Origin: Ooceraea biroi
Taxonomy: Eukaryota; Arthropoda; Insecta; Hymenoptera; Formicidae
Reading direction: 5' to 3'
DNA: 64,000 nt
Assembly: GCF_003672135.1 (NCBI RefSeq)
Contig: NC_039512.1
Coordinates: forward strand, 4,992,874-5,056,873
A model generated the notes under the pieces. It made no database searches. It saw nothing but the letters and a program-made list of their open reading frames with translations, and was not told the DNA's origin. The position numbers and the translations under genes are program-made. Below, one piece after another: positions 61,774-64,000 of the stretch. Within the stretch, counting starts at the first letter, position 1, and every line of letters begins with the position of its first letter.

Positions 61774-63240
61774 TTTTGCTATAATTATAATTGTACATAT
61801 AATTATACATATCATATTTCAGGTATTACAAACTTCAGGCGGCTATATATCGGTTCTATTAGCATATCGTAGTTGAACTAAAAATCACCTGGACCAATTA
61901 TGTCATCGAATTATTAAGTATTATTAGTAATAGCAAAATATATCAAAAAATTGCAATGAGAGAAAAACAGGCGGTAGATAGAGTACTCTAAAAACGCGGC
62001 AACAGAAGAACCTTTAAGATTATTTAACTTTGCGAGTTCGTGTCCAGATAGAATTTTATAAAATATATAAATTCCACATTAGAATGTATTATATATATAA
62101 TAATAAAAAAGAAGAGAGTTTGTTTTATTATCTTATATTTTATCTTAATTTGCAATAAATATTCAGTAACGCATGTTTTATAAAATCAGAGATATACCTG
62201 AAATTATTTTAGAACGTATGAGGAAATGTGAATTTAAACCGGATTTCAAAACTTCAAAAAATTTTTTATGAACCTAGAGTTTACCTAAATAACATTGGAA
62301 CTATTTAGCATCAGCACATATTTGCTTATTTGCTTATTTGCTCTTATATGCATTGAAATTTAGATAATATTTAGATAATAATAAGGAATATGCTATTCCT
62401 TTACTTTTATCATCATCTTAGCCTTTATTAATACATTCGCACACATGTGCCTCTATTATATTATGAGTGAAATCCTGGTTCTTCAAATAAGCATACGCAT
62501 TATTGTTTTCTTTATCTTTGGGATATTATTTATATACACATGTAATAAGTACAATATAAATGTAGTCAATCAGACAATAGTTATGTAAAAATATTATAAA
62601 AATCTTTATGACGGGTTTACAGATTTCTCACTTAAGCATGTAATGATAATTAATCGCAAAATTCTATATTTAATAATAATTTTGCTAAGTCAGGTTATGG
62701 TATAACATTGCCTTCAATAAGTAATAGTAAAGTAATAATATAGTAAAATCCAAATTTCTTCACAAACCTTTTTTTACATAACGGAAATATGTATTGTAGA
62801 TGATTAAAATGTACTTACTTAAGCACGAGAATTAATTTAAAATAAATAATAAAAGCATGAATAATATACATGTACATGTACAATGCTGGCAAAAAGTTCC
62901 GGAACGGTTAAAAATCTTGGAAAATAATGATTTAGTGGAAAAAGGTTTCAAACAAAAAGCATAGGGCTTAAAAAAATCTATTAGATGATGATATCTATTT
63001 GACCTTGGTATGACCTTGGAAAGCCCGGTCATGGTCAACATAAAAATCTTAAACGGAAACCCCTATTTTTTATTACATATTCTTGTAGCTTAGCTCGAGA
63101 GCTTTTCGAAACGCTATAATAAATTTTTTTTCTCTTACGTACTTTTTGACTTATAAGGCTTGAAGGTTACACAGTACCGCCGGTAGAATTATTCAAGGTG
63201 TACCGCGTGGAGGTTGCACGGTCGGATTTACACCTCTTTT

Positions 63241-63396
63241 GTGCGTGTGTGTGTGTATGTGCGTGCGCGCGCGCGTGTATGAGTGTGCGTGTATGTGCGT
63301 GTGTGTGTGCGTGTAGGAGTGTGTGTGGGTGTGTGTGCGCGCGTGCGTGCGCGTGGGCGTGTATGAGTGTGTGTGTGTGCGCGCGCGCGCGTGTAT
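63241..63396. repeat. GT/GC-rich microsatellite
   Basis: Imperfect (GT)n with GC runs (gtgcgcgcgcg blocks). The open frames on both strands here are repeat artefacts. Alternating purine-pyrimidine sequence of this length could adopt Z-DNA. Confidence 0.85.
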
Positions 63397-63490
63397 AATC
63401 ATTAATAATAATAGATTATATATATATATATATAATAGATTATATATATATAATAGATTATATATATATAATCTATTATTATTAATGATT
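63397..63490. repeat. AT palindrome next to the microsatellite
   Basis: aatcattaataataatagat... is mirrored by ...atctattattattaatgatt at 63490, with internal repeats of taatagattatata. Near-perfect palindrome of 94 bp. Confidence 0.8.
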
Positions 63491-64000
63491 ATTGATAATA
63501 ATTACTAATAATATATATTTAGTTACAACTATTACTTCCTATAATACAATTTTACGTAAATTTAATGTCATAAATTTGATGACATAGCACCCACATAAAT
63601 ATATTATCACATAATTATATTATTACTTACGTTTTTATTTTATATTTCTCCTGTTAGAATTTTTATTTTATTTGTTTAAAACTTTATGTTTCCAAAGTGC
63701 TCTTTTAACTCATTGATATGAAACTGTGAGCACTGATGAACACAACTTGTTAGCTGTACTGACACATATTTAATCTTTAATATTATTAACCTCTGACATC
63801 ATCTTCATATATCGTTCTAATAGATACAAATAATTTTATAATAAAATTATTAGTCTAAAAGCAAACATCACTCTACTACCATAAAGATATAATAATATTA
63901 AAGCTTAAATATTTGTGTCAGCACAGCTAATCTGTAATCCATGGACAAAAATATTATAATAAAATTAATATTATATAAATATAAATATTCATGATAAAAG

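Larger units (their letters stand above)
58996..61876 (+). pseudogene. OR-13, odorant receptor lacking exons 1-2 (5' truncated)
   Basis: Exons 3-7 are intact: 58996-59467, 59872-59968, 60081-60200, 60372-60527, 61823-61876 (TGA). Exon 3 (KDDWLRPKTSEEKNVMIKQ, MYTSTDTFMSLLIFHVCGQ) is one codon longer than usual and exon 4 one codon shorter (FIMIDDTFNLMLLG); both keep frame. The GC donor of intron 4 is present. Exon 6 is CDGIYDAVCEYKWYNLE; the tail is VLQTSGGYISVLLAYRS. Exons 1 and 2 have been replaced by the SAM-gene element, so no initiator or first transmembrane segment is available. No internal stops have accumulated, so the truncation is recent or the remainder is still used in a fusion. 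Closest relative OR-12. Intron 3 contains a hairpin and intron 6 the shared TIR element. Confidence 0.88.
61877..64000. other. 3' flank of OR-13 and upstream DNA of the next unit
   Basis: Contains a relic exon 5 at about 62374-62486 (ataataataagg...; acacatgtgcctctattata; donor changed to ataagc) preceded by OR-7-type intron 4 text from 62040. A stretch with ggcaaaaagttccggaac (62888 on) looks like transposon-derived sequence. From about 63640 the sequence resembles 32270-32640, the upstream DNA of OR-8, so another OR probably starts beyond base 64000. No gene is supported here. Confidence 0.5.

Noticed and set aside
63193..63402. 69-aa and 66-aa ORFs rich in His/Thr and Cys/Val
   Set aside because: Translation of a GT/GC microsatellite.
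1..64000. CRISPR arrays, bacterial operons, tRNA or rRNA genes
   Set aside because: The region is a spliced insect gene array; no regularly spaced repeats of CRISPR type and no recognisable structural RNA gene were seen by eye. A tRNA scan was not possible.

Overview
The window is AT-rich eukaryotic DNA dominated by a head-to-tail array of insect odorant receptor (OR, 7tm_6 family) genes, all on the + strand. The gene architecture, the size of the tandem expansion and the many small inverted-repeat elements suggest a hymenopteran, most likely an ant; this is inferred from gene style, not from a search. I count 13 OR loci, labelled OR-1 to OR-13 here. Nine look intact: OR-1 (its first exon lies outside the window), OR-2, OR-4, OR-6, OR-7, OR-8, OR-9, OR-11 and OR-12. 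Four are damaged: OR-3P is a decayed relic, OR-5P has two 1-base deletions, OR-10P has three in-frame stops, and OR-13 has lost exons 1-2.

Every OR has the same seven-exon plan. A 31-nt start exon of 10 codons is followed by exons of about 270, 469, 100, 120, 156 and 54 nt, with intron phases 1,1,2,0,0,0, giving about 399 aa. Exon 2 starts at a D(Y/F)EWA motif, exon 3 carries the DWL...ERN.MI block, and exon 7 encodes the LLKTSGGYISVLLA-type tail.

Layout: OR-1 and OR-2 (15-6443); an orphan first exon and OR-3P, split by a palindromic MITE (7428-9753); OR-4 (11333-14422); a single non-OR gene encoding a secreted serine protease homologue that lacks the catalytic His and Asp (15071-16939); two strong inverted repeats (17301-17663); OR-5P (18661-22186); OR-6, a segmental-duplication copy of OR-4 (copies at about 10150-14735 and 22395-27047) that shares a 290-bp identical tract with it; OR-7 and OR-8; then a younger sub-array OR-9 to OR-13 (38037-61876) whose intron 4 uses a GC donor. 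Between members of the younger sub-array lie relics of OR exons 5 and 7, showing that the duplicated unit carried a dead OR fragment.

Two upstream blocks recur before most start exons: a distal block around ACAGGATCGG and a proximal GTGCRGCCCT element about 200-285 bp upstream of the ATG. They are candidate olfactory promoter elements. The most unusual element is a roughly 2-kb unit with 21-22-bp terminal inverted repeats (57010-58983). It carries an apparently intact three-exon SAM-domain gene and sits exactly where exons 1-2 of OR-13 should be.

All exon coordinates were derived by eye from splice signals, reading-frame phase and comparison among paralogues within the window; no database search was run.
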